Shown here piece by piece: positions 27,901 through 34,980 of a stretch of DNA of 64,000 nt (positions within the stretch are counted from its first letter, which is position 1; each line of letters begins with the position of its first letter). This DNA comes from a virus: positions 1 through 64,000 of IMG/VR virus record IMGVR_UViG_3300022743_000002. One strand, 5' to 3'. The notes under the pieces are model-generated. The model did not search any database. It saw only the letters and a list, made by a program, of their open reading frames with translations, and was not told where the DNA came from. The translations under genes were made by a program, and so were the position numbers.

Positions 27901-28548
27901 CTTCAGCGTCATATCAGACGCCATGCGCCTCACCGTTGCGCCAACCTTGAAAGCCGTGCGAGGTGGAACCTCAAGCACTGAAGTGGTCACAAGGTCGTCG
28001 TATCTGTGCTCGCTCACGAGCGCCGTGATTTCTTTCCCGACCCTGTCCTTGAAGGTAACCACATCGCCAGGCTGGAACTTCGCCCTGGACGGTTTCGACT
28101 CCTGCACTGGCGCCTTGTCCGCAAACAGATCCGGCGTCTCGCCCTTCTCCGGCTCCTTTTCCGCCACGGCATCGAACATGGCCGACACTTCAGCGGGAGT
28201 TTTTCCGGCCAGCTTCGCCATTTCAGCGAATAGAGCCTGCTGCTGTCCTTCGGAAAGACCGGCGATTGTGGAACCAAGCAAGCGCAGGCCGCCATGGCGG
28301 GCGATGAATGCGTCCAGCTTGGAGCGCTTTACTGCCGGCGCTGGAGCATTGTGCTCGGCAAACATATCCAGCGTAGCGTGGTGCGCCGGCGCCGGTGCGC
28401 GCTTTACCGACACTTTCTGGATGCGCACATGGGCATCGACTAACGCGCCATCTTTGCGGACATGGGCCGCAACGTGGACGGGCGCGTCAAACAGATTGAA
28501 TTGGGATTTGGTAAAAAAGATGAGCATGTGACAGCCTTCTGGGAGCAT
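21940..28548 (-). CDS. DarB-like giant N6-adenine methyltransferase / SNF2 helicase
   Basis: A 2202-residue protein. After a tag (FFTKS, then V-R-K-D-G-A-L-V-D-A-H-V-R near 33-45) comes a methyltransferase with motif I ALEPSCATG near 446 and catalytic GNPPYG near 508. A SNF2 helicase follows: Walker A DDVGLGKT near 1091, DEMHH near 1258, GLTATPTK, and motif VI QQRNGRGLRQG near 1581. A long C-terminal region is unassigned. This layout is that of P1 DarB and related polyvalent proteins, packaged in heads and protecting incoming DNA from restriction. The ATG at 28548 fits the 14-nt promoter rule; an internal ATG at 28527 has AGAAGG. Confidence 0.85.
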   Translation of the reverse strand: MLPEGCHMLIFFTKSQFNLFDAPVHVAAHVRKDGALVDAHVRIQKVSVKRAPAPAHHATLDMFAEHNAPAPAVKRSKLDAFIARHGGLRLLGSTIAGLSEGQQQALFAEMAKLAGKTPAEVSAMFDAVAEKEPEKGETPDLFADKAPVQESKPSRAKFQPGDVVTFKDRVGKEITALVSEHRYDDLVTTSVLEVPPRTAFKVGATVRRMASDMTLKHRAPAKPEPVKPPKAEVKPAREVDESDQDRSHREWREHYDRIVNLSAADLVREGTKDLERASNYGAQKIAAEKRKGWDGGSVNTALINSMQVDVDAIDAELKRRRDKRDAKAGKIKTVSAEKVQTQPAKPAEVENKPAPVLVVPHDPTAPFGVPAGTSKKKRLAINSDVVKRLADGGPYSDADRALFRQYSGNGGCGDSLNEFYTDPEVARGMWTAIAALGVTGGTALEPSCATGVFLHTAPAGFKVTGVELDPTSAAAATALHGDRHEIHTASLERFATSDDRQFDVVIGNPPYGPRGFLAKDDKKDISTAEAYFTDTALDKCKPGGIVALVVPTGIMDSKTNRSLRERLLTKGEFLGAQRMPNTAFEHSHTEVTTDVIYLRKRPDDVAGALGTVDQATLQKLGVWDAEFISGEYFTGRGASNVLGTMTEGWRAKAGMGNDITVEGSMDGVADAIADFTPESESAPAISVTMHHILGALGDDQKAKDRALSAAFRRPYANIAKVGDTKVVDGVTYVLQGDPPRWHSVDEYMQTAAISDAEALGVEIEMAKRGVVRDGLADRVRAYVEKHGNPNDSVDVKTAANVNKIIFNLLGAVNRKGELSDLVTGTVRKTESGFDATAQALALQHNGDTFDAAELADRLGKTVDEVEDQLAADQRYAFAVGGWTTMDAYLTGDLWLRLDAAKKELETNAHPELADKLRLQIERLEKTIDPKSLDDVDIQVNSAFIPTHILSEFMTWKLHDGPDANDWTKKERAIDVKFDSGVYFITGGNSYSTEYKALNAYLNRGTKDAKMMKEYRPVIDALNVEFKDWLCASAHRDAIEEKYNRSFRGFVAPEYSNEPIEVPGLNPNKSVRDWRWSSLRRSLATGKGIIADDVGLGKTLGGLLLARMAKVQGTTKRPVIVAPKSVLANWYSETQDWFPGSKVLTIGANFAKDKDGMLVGVDDTADERKRKYHDMTQNDYDFVIISEPSFEEIDITPERKEQYYSEDFWVQRGDKLDNVGDKRRKAIKENFEQSVAQREFSERTNAVYFEDLGIDMLIADEMHHQKNLYSARARFGDQPKFLGGQGLSNRALDFNMKARWIRETNGGKNVHGLTATPTKNSPLEVYSMLSHIAPEAFERIGIRNSEEFLDRFCEFVPDKVLSTKGDIEDATVVAGFKNMDELREIMSRYIDRRTAAEVGLKLPSRDDRMHLVDMTRAQQDAYAELRELAEESSGKKDATGDSHIFSIMDKMHKAALDLSILDPVRYAGAESPKYKELAKQCLEGAKEGGQIVFSELIESHDKIVAALVDAGFKKSEIGIINADVAKSSVKRQNIADKLNAGIFKVVIGNCTMAEGLNMQKTTTDIHHMDVPWDPATLQQRNGRGLRQGNNKEAVRIHTYLSKGSFDGYRYQAVSAKKDWQDILWNGGDKVENLARQGKVSRDEMRIMLAADPEAARAEFEKDKDEATKRFDAGKREDAQAQYVRFTEISRTYKSMKNRDSVSGQRLRQKIEAAKTALFNNAYWPAKSALDSVTDVLIHPQSGTVLAANQGMEFPDEGKMVVTGVNMRAGTVTMRRHANIGGGRDVTVPVDKLSDAKPFKFDAETEASEVGAAMTAQAEAKLNSLTSWNEVKVMPSAVLEKNHDLIQRQIKDGAKSHKFSMPYGAIPMVDKATGEIKMAESYEHAKLHDTHDYLLPTDAAKEKAIQAWMDERRGAKIGIQNVSKGSGRGRGSRSGASVSSAAREYKGASYTEKHINPMRGLLRELSGVSTHGIDSPLEREAKSRLATEQVQRIRRAPSALDAINELLPLGSLHGSREGYGADSSFYAKYPKQALAMAWARARHLGQLDATIPMRHGGHNDYAWSHAHGKTIHSALIRMARNSGHDDLADAFAATGERHGLSKVHTDTLEAMTHGPEYHKPSSRALEQIGKLAERAGVMDDTIGQLANKNIRLGGAFTPSSSYYNYGREDKNRKTVREVLDAQLDAQRHKEHQERLENQQAKEAA

Positions 28549-28569
28549 CCCCAGAGGGTAGCGTCACGA
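28549..28569 (-). promoter_or_regulatory. GTGAC-N14-ATG promoter-like element, DarB-like gene
   Basis: TCGTGAC (28569-28563), 14 nt with TACCCT at -12 to -7, then the ATG at 28548. The box lies between the stop codon of the upstream cargo gene and this start. Confidence 0.65.
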
Positions 28570-28572
28570 TGC

Positions 28573-30903
28573 TCAGCGCGGCGCCAGGAATACTACAGGC
28601 ATAGACTTTGTAATGTCTGGATTAGAGCCATCGAACTCGCCATTGTTGCCGATAGCCGATTTGATCTGCGTCGGATCAAAAACGACGTACTCAGCGGGGT
28701 AGTCACCGTTCTGGATGTGCCCGTAGCTCAAAATTACACCGTCGTGGCCCTTGGCGGCCAGTTCCTGCGTCCACTTCGCGGCAGCTTCATTGTCACCGCG
28801 GCGCTCGGCGAGCATCAGCCGCTGCTTGTCTTCCAGTGTGGCCTGATACGGGTTCTTTAGGCTCAGGTAGACAGGCATCACGTTGGGTGACGCGCCAGCC
28901 TTGAGGTTGGTGTAGCTGTTGGAGATTTCGGTGTCGTTGGTGAAGTAGAAGCCCTGACCGAGCCAGCCGTTGTCTTTTTTGTTGGCGTGGCCGTGCTTGA
29001 ACTCAGCGAAGTCATCAGCGGTTCCGTGATAAACGATCAACGGCTTACCATTCCCGTCAACCACTTTACTGCCTCGAAACCAGGTCTTGAACTTCGCGGT
29101 TTCGGTTGGATGCTGGAGCGCGGCCGGCTTCGGGGCCAGTCCAGCAGCCACAGCCTGCAACGCCTTCCTGGGGTCTACAAACTCCAATTTGGTGCCCATG
29201 TCGGTGTGACCGACGCGGATCAGGCTCTTGATGTGCGGGCGCACGGCGTGTGACGTGATGCCGAACACCTCGGCGGCCGCTGGAATGAACCACTTGAGCC
29301 CAGATGAGCCAGCTTTCAGGCCTAGCCGATTTAGGTCCATATCCGTGACTTCGCCGCCGGCCATCAACCGATCGCGCATGGCGGCCAGCGCGGTGGCGCG
29401 ATCGGCCTTGTTTTTGGCGGAACTCTCGCGGTTCGATAGCCACTGCTTGCCCTGCGCCGCAGCATCCTCCGGCTTCGCGTGGTACGCGCTCAAAATATCT
29501 TTGCCCGGGAGCTCGACCGCGTAGTGGCCAGCGATTAGCCCTTTGCCGCGCGACCAGGTTGTGCCCTCGGGGAAATCGGACAGCAGGTGGTCGTGCTCGT
29601 GCTCGCCCGCGGGCTCGGTGTGCTGGAGCTCGTCGGCGAACATATCTGGCGTGTGAGTTACCGCGTCCTTGCCGTTCAGCGGGCTCGGCCCCATCGGTTT
29701 GCCGCTCATGGGGCCGCCAAATAGGCTCATTTGCCCGGGCGTAGCATGCGGGCGCGCAGATCGACCCTGATACCCAGCGACGTTCACCAGACGACCGCCA
29801 CGCAGGTACGGGCCAACATGGGATTTGAAGAACAAGACCATGCTCTTGGCGATGGTGGCGCCGCCGGCCGTACCTCGGCTTTCCACGCCGTTGTCGTCGT
29901 TGAACTTCTTGGCGACCTTGATCAACTCCATCGCCGGCATGCCGATCTTGATGATGGGTAGCTGCTTGCCTTCGAGCGCAGCGACGGCCCAGCGGTGGTG
30001 ACCGTCGAGCACGCGATTGTCGGACGACACCAGAATGCGGGTTTTGGCGTCGTACCGGCCCGCCCGCGTCTCGTCCGTCAGGTAGTCCATATTGGCGGCG
30101 TTGTAGGTGCCCTGGGTCGGCTTCAGTTCGGACGGGTTCACCGTGGCCTCGGTCACGGAAACACCTGACTCACGCAGCCCGTTCAAGAACTTTTCTTTCA
30201 CGCCGCTCGGAACCTGGGGCATGTCATCCCGGCGGATGCCAAGCGACGGCTTGAACATTTCCGCGTACTGCTGGTGCCGCTGGCGCTTGTCTTCGTGGGC
30301 CTGCACCACAGTTCCATCGGAGCGGGTGTAGGTATCGACGTGGGCCTTCAGCAGCAGCGCCTTGATCATGGCAGGCTTGTCGATCGTGGCGCGCACCTTG
30401 GAAACGAACTCGGCCACCGGCATGGCGGTGATGGGGCCCAGGAAACGCGGGTCGGTGTAGTTGGCCAGAAATGCCTGCTTGGCGTCTTCCTCGCTATCGA
30501 ACCCGGCCATGGCCTTGTCTTCATCGTAGCGGGTCCAGTCGCCATAGGTGTTCTGGTGCACCACGTAGACCATGGGCGCGTCCGGGTTCGGGCCCATGTA
30601 GATATCGACCGGGTCACCATCCACGCCCATGGATCCGACCACCTCGCCGTAGTCGTAGGACATGCGGATTTCCCAGGCCTCGCCGGACCGGTTCACGCCG
30701 CGGCGCACGGATCCCGCCGGATTCTCAATTGCCAGCGTCAGTCCCTGCCATTCGATGCGTGGCTTCTTGTAGGCGCCCTCGCCGGCCTGGGCGGCACTGG
30801 GCTCGCCGGGGTTTCGGCGAACTTCGCCTTCCCCCAGGTCGGCAGGCTTGGCGGCGCCGCTCATTGCCTGTGTGACGGGGTGGGATTTGAGGAAAACGAT
30901 CAC
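28573..30903 (-). CDS. Polyvalent protein: pyrophosphatase-like, ParB-like and ADP-ribosyltransferase domains
   Basis: A 776-residue multidomain protein. Residues 1-8 are a tag (FLKSH). Residues 80-170 match the phage inorganic-pyrophosphatase-like domain (GVDGDPVDIYMGP at 93-105, then DEDKAMAGF). A second tag with TRSDGTVVQAH lies at 183-203. A ParB/Srx-like domain carries DGHHR at 300-304. A third tag follows IAKSM at 351-362. The C-terminal domain (about 600-765) matches ART-PolyVal ADP-ribosyltransferases (VYHGT, GFYFT, YLSLKNPY, VVFDPTQIKS). The GTG start overlaps the MuF gene stop by 4 nt. Probably ejected with DNA to modify host targets. Confidence 0.82.
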   Translation of the reverse strand: MIVFLKSHPVTQAMSGAAKPADLGEGEVRRNPGEPSAAQAGEGAYKKPRIEWQGLTLAIENPAGSVRRGVNRSGEAWEIRMSYDYGEVVGSMGVDGDPVDIYMGPNPDAPMVYVVHQNTYGDWTRYDEDKAMAGFDSEEDAKQAFLANYTDPRFLGPITAMPVAEFVSKVRATIDKPAMIKALLLKAHVDTYTRSDGTVVQAHEDKRQRHQQYAEMFKPSLGIRRDDMPQVPSGVKEKFLNGLRESGVSVTEATVNPSELKPTQGTYNAANMDYLTDETRAGRYDAKTRILVSSDNRVLDGHHRWAVAALEGKQLPIIKIGMPAMELIKVAKKFNDDNGVESRGTAGGATIAKSMVLFFKSHVGPYLRGGRLVNVAGYQGRSARPHATPGQMSLFGGPMSGKPMGPSPLNGKDAVTHTPDMFADELQHTEPAGEHEHDHLLSDFPEGTTWSRGKGLIAGHYAVELPGKDILSAYHAKPEDAAAQGKQWLSNRESSAKNKADRATALAAMRDRLMAGGEVTDMDLNRLGLKAGSSGLKWFIPAAAEVFGITSHAVRPHIKSLIRVGHTDMGTKLEFVDPRKALQAVAAGLAPKPAALQHPTETAKFKTWFRGSKVVDGNGKPLIVYHGTADDFAEFKHGHANKKDNGWLGQGFYFTNDTEISNSYTNLKAGASPNVMPVYLSLKNPYQATLEDKQRLMLAERRGDNEAAAKWTQELAAKGHDGVILSYGHIQNGDYPAEYVVFDPTQIKSAIGNNGEFDGSNPDITKSMPVVFLAPR

Positions 30904-32060
30904 TTTGGTTCCTTGCGCGGCATGGCCGCCAGCTTGTCACGCATCCATTGCCCGAACTCCACATCGTCACCTGGCCGGTCCTGAATCGTCGGAACCCAGC
31001 GCCCACGGCAATGCGGGTGCACCAGGCCGACTGGCACCTGCCACATCTCCTCGGGCTCGCGCTCCTTGAACACGGACCCCACGCGCTTGCGTGGGCTGGC
31101 GCTTCGCCCAACGTTGGTTTTGCCCGGCCAAATCATGGTCTCCGGGTCCTTGTCCTCGCGGGCGGCGTCCACGACTTCCATGACGCGGCCGTCGATTTTG
31201 CGACAGAACGCACAGGCGTTTTTGTACTGCTCGACACGCTTGACCTTGGTGCCCATGGGTAGAGACGACACGTAGCCGGCGGTCTGTGCTTCGCCGGCCT
31301 CGGTCACGGCGATCCGCCGCCAGTCGCGGTTCAGCGTGCCGAACTGGTCGAGGAGCTTGGTCTCCAGACTCGACGACGGTGCCGGCAGTCCGAGCTCGCG
31401 CTCCGTGACGTGCTCGGCAATGACGCCACGCATGCGGTGCCGGACGTCATTGGCGATGTTGCGGACATTCTCGGCACAGCGGGTTTCAGCGTGAGCCATG
31501 GTAGCGCGCTGTGCGACGGTGCCGCCAAACGCCGCAATGGCCTCAGCGGCCGTGCTCGGCATGGCCGCCAGCAGCACGTCGGCCTGCTTGGCGTCGGCGG
31601 CCTCCATGTTGGCCTGCACGCGCCCCATGAGGCTGGCACGTGTCGACAACCAGTCGGCCTCGGTGCGCATGTCGTCTGCAGGCAGGTAGCGCTGCACCGT
31701 CGCGTCGACGGCAAGCATGTGGTCTTCCAGCGTCCAATCGGACGGCGGGAGGTGTTCGAGGTAGATATGGACCAGAGAGAGCTCGCTTTGCGTCCATCGC
31801 TCCATCATGCCGCCAGGGCGAATGATGCGCTCGCCGGGCTTGTGTCGGACGCCGGCGGTCCAGGCCTGAATCTCGGTGCGCACGGCGTCAAGGCGATCGA
31901 GACCGCGCTGCGTGAAAAGCTCGACCAGGCGACGCAGCAACGGGCTATCCATTGGCGCCCAGATGCCGTCGTCGTGGTCATGCGTGGACTTGCACAGGAA
32001 CTCCAGAGCGTCGTTTGTGACGCGCTCACCAAGTTCAATTAAATCGACGAACAAAGACAT
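30900..32060 (-). CDS. MuF/SPP1-gp7-like minor head protein
   Basis: The 386-residue protein ends with the MuF-type head morphogenesis signature: CAFCRKIDGRVMEV (about 290-303) and HPHCRGRWVP (about 355-364), the Cys/His set of this family. The N-terminal half is helical. MuF proteins sit inside the head at the portal vertex and are often fused to or followed by ejected effectors, as here. It begins with a GTGAT-N14-ATG element and no Shine-Dalgarno site, and its stop overlaps the GTG of the polyvalent gene. Confidence 0.8.
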   Translation of the reverse strand: MSLFVDLIELGERVTNDALEFLCKSTHDHDDGIWAPMDSPLLRRLVELFTQRGLDRLDAVRTEIQAWTAGVRHKPGERIIRPGGMMERWTQSELSLVHIYLEHLPPSDWTLEDHMLAVDATVQRYLPADDMRTEADWLSTRASLMGRVQANMEAADAKQADVLLAAMPSTAAEAIAAFGGTVAQRATMAHAETRCAENVRNIANDVRHRMRGVIAEHVTERELGLPAPSSSLETKLLDQFGTLNRDWRRIAVTEAGEAQTAGYVSSLPMGTKVKRVEQYKNACAFCRKIDGRVMEVVDAAREDKDPETMIWPGKTNVGRSASPRKRVGSVFKEREPEEMWQVPVGLVHPHCRGRWVPTIQDRPGDDVEFGQWMRDKLAAMPRKEPK

Positions 32061-32081
32061 GCTGGCAGTATGCGATCACGA
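32061..32081 (-). promoter_or_regulatory. GTGAT-N14-ATG promoter-like element, MuF gene
   Basis: TCGTGAT (32081-32075), 14 nt with CATACT at -12 to -7, then the ATG at 32060. A second box of the same kind lies 192 nt upstream. Confidence 0.65.
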
Positions 32082-32252
32082 CGAAAAGCCGGAGCGGTTT
32101 CCAGCCCCGGCGATCCGGCGCGACCCTGGCACGGCGCGTAAACGCCGGAAAGGAACCGACCTCCAACCCTCAATGGACGTCGGCGCCATGTCGCGCTGCG
32201 GCCTTTATATCCCGAATGAACCGCAAACGGTCACGCTCAAGCCAACACTAAC

Positions 32253-32273
32253 AATGGCAGTGTGCAGTCACGA
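32253..32273 (-). promoter_or_regulatory. Orphan TCGTGAC box without a start codon
   Basis: TCGTGAC (32273-32267) is followed by TGCACACTGCC, close to the MuF copy, with CACACT in the -10 place, but GTT stands where ATG would be. It directly follows a terminator. It could start a short untranslated RNA over 32082-32252, in which I see only a 35-codon frame of doubtful value. Confidence 0.45.
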
Positions 32274-32274
32274 C

Positions 32275-32299
32275 AAAAAAACCCGGCACAAGGCCGGGT
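32275..32299 (-). terminator. Rho-independent terminator after the RelA/HD cassette
   Basis: ACCCGGC (32299-32293 on the minus strand) pairs perfectly with GCCGGGT (32287-32281) and is followed by seven T residues. It separates the alarmone cassette from the MuF transcription unit. Confidence 0.8.
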
Positions 32300-32592
32300 T
32301 AAAAGCTCCGACCCAGGGAGGAAAGGCCGGCCACTTGCGTGGGGGTTGATGGCGGCCGAAGGTGATCACCCTGCTATCGACCGGGAACCCCCAGCCGTTC
32401 GGCATCTTCGCCATCAAGAATGAGACCTTACCACTGGCTGCATCCGCGTTTAAGTAGATACACCATAATCTCATACTTGATGACCCTGCAAGCAGGCATC
32501 AAGGGCACCTAACGGGTACCAGTCGACGTGATTAAGTGCCGTCGCACGGAGTTGTCTACTCAGGTCCGAAAACTAATTCTAATCACAAATAA
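32300..32592. other. Non-coding stretch with a strong hairpin at 32476-32503
   Basis: About 290 nt downstream of the HD gene without a convincing gene. It contains CTTGATG (32476-32482) pairing with CATCAAG (32497-32503) around an inner CCTGC/GCAGG stem. A 68-codon frame (32268-32474) crosses the terminator and is not supported. Confidence 0.4.
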
Positions 32593-33189
32593 CTATATTT
32601 GTGCAATGCCGCGCAAATATATTTCATCAAAAATAGCATCGAGTACGGGGTGACGCTGGCTCATGGCCGTTACCACCTGGCGCGCATCGCTGTAATACTT
32701 GCGCTTTCTGTCTGCGCCCCAAGCCGGTGGCATAACCAGCAGGTCCCGCAAGTTAGCAGTCTTGTCTGCCACCTTCACGGCGGCCGCCCTGGGGCTCATG
32801 GTTTGCGCGTGGGCTACCTGCATCGCCAGCTTGTCTTCGGGCTTCACGTCTTCGTTCGTGAGCTCCGCCACGGCGTCGGCAACGTCATGACCAAATTCAG
32901 CCACCAGGTTTTCGTGGCTGACGCCGCAGTCCTCAATGGTGTCGTGCAGCAGAGCCGTGATCAGCGTGGCGTCATCGGTGACGCCAGCCTCATCGTGCAG
33001 GATTCGGGCGACTGCGCGCGGGTGTTCGATGTAGGGAACCTTGGGCGCGCCAGGCTGGCCCTTGCGGTACTGGCCGGTGTGGGCCCGCTCCGCGAACTTG
33101 TCGGCGCGCCTGACGTGAGGGGAAACGTAAACGCCATTGCGGCGGGTATGGCCCGCCACATGAACCGTTGATTTGAACAAGAGGATCAC
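32593..33189 (-). CDS. HD-domain small alarmone hydrolase (SpoT/MESH1-like)
   Basis: A 198-residue protein. After the tag (LLFKS, then TRRNGVYVSPHVR at 15-27) it has the RSH hydrolase pattern: AHTGQYRKG (36-44), YIEHP with His56, ALLHDTIED (79-87) giving the metal-binding HD and ED pairs, and KVADKTANL with Asp142. These enzymes remove 3'-pyrophosphate from (p)ppGpp or related products. The GTG start overlaps the stop of the 68-residue gene. It sits two genes after a RelA/SpoT-type synthetase, so it may be its antidote. All key residues seem present. Confidence 0.82.
   Translation of the reverse strand: MILLFKSTVHVAGHTRRNGVYVSPHVRRADKFAERAHTGQYRKGQPGAPKVPYIEHPRAVARILHDEAGVTDDATLITALLHDTIEDCGVSHENLVAEFGHDVADAVAELTNEDVKPEDKLAMQVAHAQTMSPRAAAVKVADKTANLRDLLVMPPAWGADRKRKYYSDARQVVTAMSQRHPVLDAIFDEIYLRGIAQI
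32594..32621 (-). repeat. Hairpin at the 3' end of the HD gene
   Basis: An 11-bp inverted repeat (TATATTTGTGC with GCGCAAATATA, 6-nt loop) overlaps the last codons and stop of the HD hydrolase gene. No long T-tract follows, so it may act in mRNA stability rather than termination. Confidence 0.5.
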
Positions 33190-33392
33190 GCCTGATCCCT
33201 GGTCTCGGCCTTTTGTTCACCCATGTAGGGCTTCACTTCGTCGAGGGTCATGGGGTTGCTCAGCCTACGTACCCTGTCGACGTCGCCTTCGTAGGGCTTC
33301 CATTGGCCGGTCCGCTCTAGGTAGACCTCCATCTTGCCGCCGGCATCCCGGAAAACAGCCCCCTCGACCTCAAAATACTGCTCAGTTCCCAT
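33186..33392 (-). CDS. Small protein between synthetase and hydrolase
   Basis: A 68-residue frame; the ATG at 33392 has AGGGG seven bases upstream and overlaps the end of the synthetase gene (a GTG at 33398 is the alternative). It is acidic and beta-rich at its N-terminus (YFEVEGAVFRDAGGKMEVYLE). No family recognised. Its place in the cassette makes an antitoxin or adaptor role possible. Confidence 0.6.
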   Translation of the reverse strand: MGTEQYFEVEGAVFRDAGGKMEVYLERTGQWKPYEGDVDRVRRLSNPMTLDEVKPYMGEQKAETRDQA

Positions 33393-34980
33393 TTTCACGC
33401 CCCTTCAAATTCCACAAGATCATTCTAGGCGTTGGCATAGATTTAGTCAAATTTGATGATTCATTCTGTTGTTGTTTCTCACCAGCCTTAGCTTTCTCCC
33501 AGGCATCACCGTAGAGAGACTCCTGCTCTTTCATGGCGGCGGCGTGCGTCTCACGGTCCTTGGCGTCCCATTTGCTTGTATCTGAGCCAACGCCATTCTC
33601 GCGATATTTACCTTCTATTGATCGCGTTGTCTCGTATGGCTTGTGGCCTTTTTCCTTGGCCAGCGTCATTGGCTTCACGTGCACCTGCATCTCGGCGAGC
33701 ATGCCGTTGGGTAGCCGCATGATCATGTTGATATCGCGGTAGCCGCCCGGCAATGGCTTGACCAGGTTGTTCTTGGGCTTCTGCGCCAGCTCGATGCCGG
33801 CCGCCTTGAGCTCGGCGAGCACCTTCGGGATTTGGGTGACGCCAGGCACTGCGATTGTGGCGCGCACCATGTCGCGCAGCTGCGACCAGTCGCCGTCGTA
33901 GTCCTGGGCGACCTTCTCCTTGGCGCGCTTCTCGCCCTTGAGCGGGCCCATGAACAGGTAGCCGCGATCGTCGTCCCAGTGCTCGGGCAGCATGTAGTCG
34001 GTGTCGGACAGGTCGGCCGGATTGCGGCCTTCCTTCTCGGCGTTGATCTTCTCCTCGTGCTGGGCGTGGTCCAGCGACTGCGGGCGCTTGCCGGTCACCA
34101 GACCAAGATTCTGCGCGACCTTGCTGAGCATATCGCTGTACTGCTTCAGGCCTTCCTCGCCCTTGGACTTCAGTTCATCCCATGACTGGACAGGCTGATT
34201 GACCTTGGTCGGCAGCTTATCGAGCTCTGAGGTATCGAATAGCGCGCGAGCGATCCCCTCGGCGCCGTCGGGGGCCGGCTTTGGCGTTCCCGGCGCGTCT
34301 ACCTGGTTGGGTTGCGTCTCCTGGTGCGGACTCGCGTCCGGCTTACCTTCGCCGCCCCAGTGGTGGGTAATTTTGTCATGCGTTACAAGGTGTTGGCCAC
34401 CGGCGCTGTCCCGGACACGCACGCCGTCCTTGCCGGATGCCGTTACCTCGCCGTGCCCCTTGTGCTCGCCATTGGCAAAGCCGACGTGCTGGCCGCGCTG
34501 GGCCGGCGGGCTACCCTGGTCAGTGCTGACCCACTTGGTAGTTTGAACGCCATTCTTATCAGTGATTACCTTCTTTTGCAGACCGGGTGCACCAGCGTAG
34601 GTTCCCGGCGCTGACGCCTTCATAAATAGCATGACGGGCCGCGTGTGCCCCATTGATTTAGCGACCATTGGGTCTTCCTTGGATTCGTTTGGTATTGCCA
34701 CAAATCGACGCCGGCCGGACTTGTCCTCGACCAGCATGCCATCCTCTCCTTGATCGACGACGGCGTATTTTTGCAGGGCCCGGGTCTTGTGACCAAGGAC
34801 CTTGTCCCATCGGACCGGGTGATGGCCGCCGTCAATCTCGACGGTTACGCCGTGCTTTCCGTGCGCCTTGACCAAGCCGGTGCGCGGTTGTCCGCGGTGG
34901 TGCACATACAGATGGTCGCCCACCTCGACGTCGTGGCGCGGCTCCGGCTCCGGGCGCGGCTTAGGCTTCTGGTAGGTCAT
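33382..34980 (-). CDS. RelA/SpoT-type nucleotidyltransferase with virion-cargo tag
   Basis: A 532-residue protein. Two SH3/KOW-like beta segments (about 20-60 and 165-205) flank a tag (AKSM then VMLFMKAS near 108-122). The C-terminal half has the RelA/SpoT fold: K-R-A-K-E-K-V near 350, LRDMVRATI near 370, GGYRDIN near 411 and AEMQVHV near 425. Such enzymes transfer pyrophosphate to GTP/GDP, ATP or tRNA; many single-domain ones are toxins. I cannot tell the substrate. The ATG overlaps the portal stop by 4 nt. An HD hydrolase follows, as in toxin-antidote pairs. Confidence 0.78.
   Translation of the reverse strand: MTYQKPKPRPEPEPRHDVEVGDHLYVHHRGQPRTGLVKAHGKHGVTVEIDGGHHPVRWDKVLGHKTRALQKYAVVDQGEDGMLVEDKSGRRRFVAIPNESKEDPMVAKSMGHTRPVMLFMKASAPGTYAGAPGLQKKVITDKNGVQTTKWVSTDQGSPPAQRGQHVGFANGEHKGHGEVTASGKDGVRVRDSAGGQHLVTHDKITHHWGGEGKPDASPHQETQPNQVDAPGTPKPAPDGAEGIARALFDTSELDKLPTKVNQPVQSWDELKSKGEEGLKQYSDMLSKVAQNLGLVTGKRPQSLDHAQHEEKINAEKEGRNPADLSDTDYMLPEHWDDDRGYLFMGPLKGEKRAKEKVAQDYDGDWSQLRDMVRATIAVPGVTQIPKVLAELKAAGIELAQKPKNNLVKPLPGGYRDINMIMRLPNGMLAEMQVHVKPMTLAKEKGHKPYETTRSIEGKYRENGVGSDTSKWDAKDRETHAAAMKEQESLYGDAWEKAKAGEKQQQNESSNLTKSMPTPRMILWNLKGRENGN

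Noticed and set aside
32268-32474. 68-codon minus-strand frame downstream of the HD gene
   Set aside because: Runs through a strong terminator and has no ribosome site or recognisable content.
33448-33455. CAAATTTG near the end of the RelA-like gene as an operator
   Set aside because: Inside the coding sequence and not near a gene start.
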